From Parachlamydiaceae bacterium (lineage in GTDB: Bacteria; Chlamydiota; Chlamydiia; Chlamydiales; Parachlamydiaceae), in assembly GCA_013815395.1 (NCBI GenBank), contig JACDGH010000184.1, positions 1-5,603 on the forward strand: a DNA stretch of 5,603 bases, read 5' to 3'. Below the pieces are notes generated by a model. The model was given only the letters and a program-made list of their open reading frames with translations, had not been told where the DNA came from and ran no database searches. The position numbers and the translations under genes were made by a program. Below, in pieces: positions 5,570-5,603 of the stretch. Within the stretch, counting starts at the first letter, position 1. Every line of letters begins with the position of its first letter.

Positions 5570-5603
5570 ATGACCCCCCCCATTTCAGAGACAACCTTAA
5601 TAG
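5570..5603 (+). CDS. Start of an unidentified gene, cut by the right edge
   Basis: ATG at 5570 preceded by CAGGG eight bases upstream; the first eleven codons read MTPPISETTLI. Eight C in a row (5574-5581) follow the start codon almost at once. Too little is visible to name it. The start is judged from the ribosome site and the absence of a stop up to the edge, which is weak support over 34 bases. Confidence 0.45.
   Translation, partial: MTPPISETTLI

Noticed and set aside
1..5603. CRISPR arrays, tRNA or rRNA genes, IS elements
   Set aside because: No regularly spaced repeats, no cloverleaf-like segments and no transposase or terminal inverted repeats were seen on either strand.

Overview
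The window is AT-rich bacterial DNA, by eye about 35-38 % GC. It has compact genes with clear Shine-Dalgarno sequences, long decaying gaps and mostly unrecognised proteins. That texture, plus a long disordered, proline-rich, TPR-bearing protein and a leucine-rich-repeat-like gene remnant, suggests a host-associated intracellular bacterium. An environmental chlamydia or a Legionellales member would fit, but no lineage marker settles it. Only one gene, transaldolase, can be named with confidence.

Layout, left to right. Bases 1-2019 (minus strand) are one uninterrupted 673-codon frame running off the left edge. It has a disordered acidic and proline-rich N-terminal half containing an FPPPP motif, three TPR-like units repeating every 34 residues, and an unrecognised C-terminal region. 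It has its own promoter and Shine-Dalgarno. Bases 2085-2536 hold a decayed small minus-strand gene whose end resembles a leucine-rich repeat, followed by a hairpin terminator. Bases 2537-3895 (plus) are a likely two-gene operon: a 124-aa zinc-ribbon-like protein and, 21 bases later, transaldolase with its full catalytic set. A terminator hairpin at 3919-3970 separates it from a 110-aa unknown protein at 3982-4314. Bases 4315-4633 carry no intact gene, only a short coding-like remnant. From 4634 runs a coiled-coil-rich gene whose frame breaks near 5018-5032, where a 9-base direct repeat 14 bases apart explains the break exactly; the lost reading continues to 5337. The right edge has a promoter-like site with an internal dyad, a short remnant and the start of another gene with eight C directly after its first codons.

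Functionally, transaldolase belongs to the non-oxidative pentose phosphate pathway (sugar interconversion, nucleotide and aromatic precursors). The other genes look like lineage-specific proteins, and the left-hand one is the best candidate for a protein acting on a host cell. The window as a whole shows gene decay: one relic with its terminator still in place, one freshly frameshifted gene and at least two small fossils.
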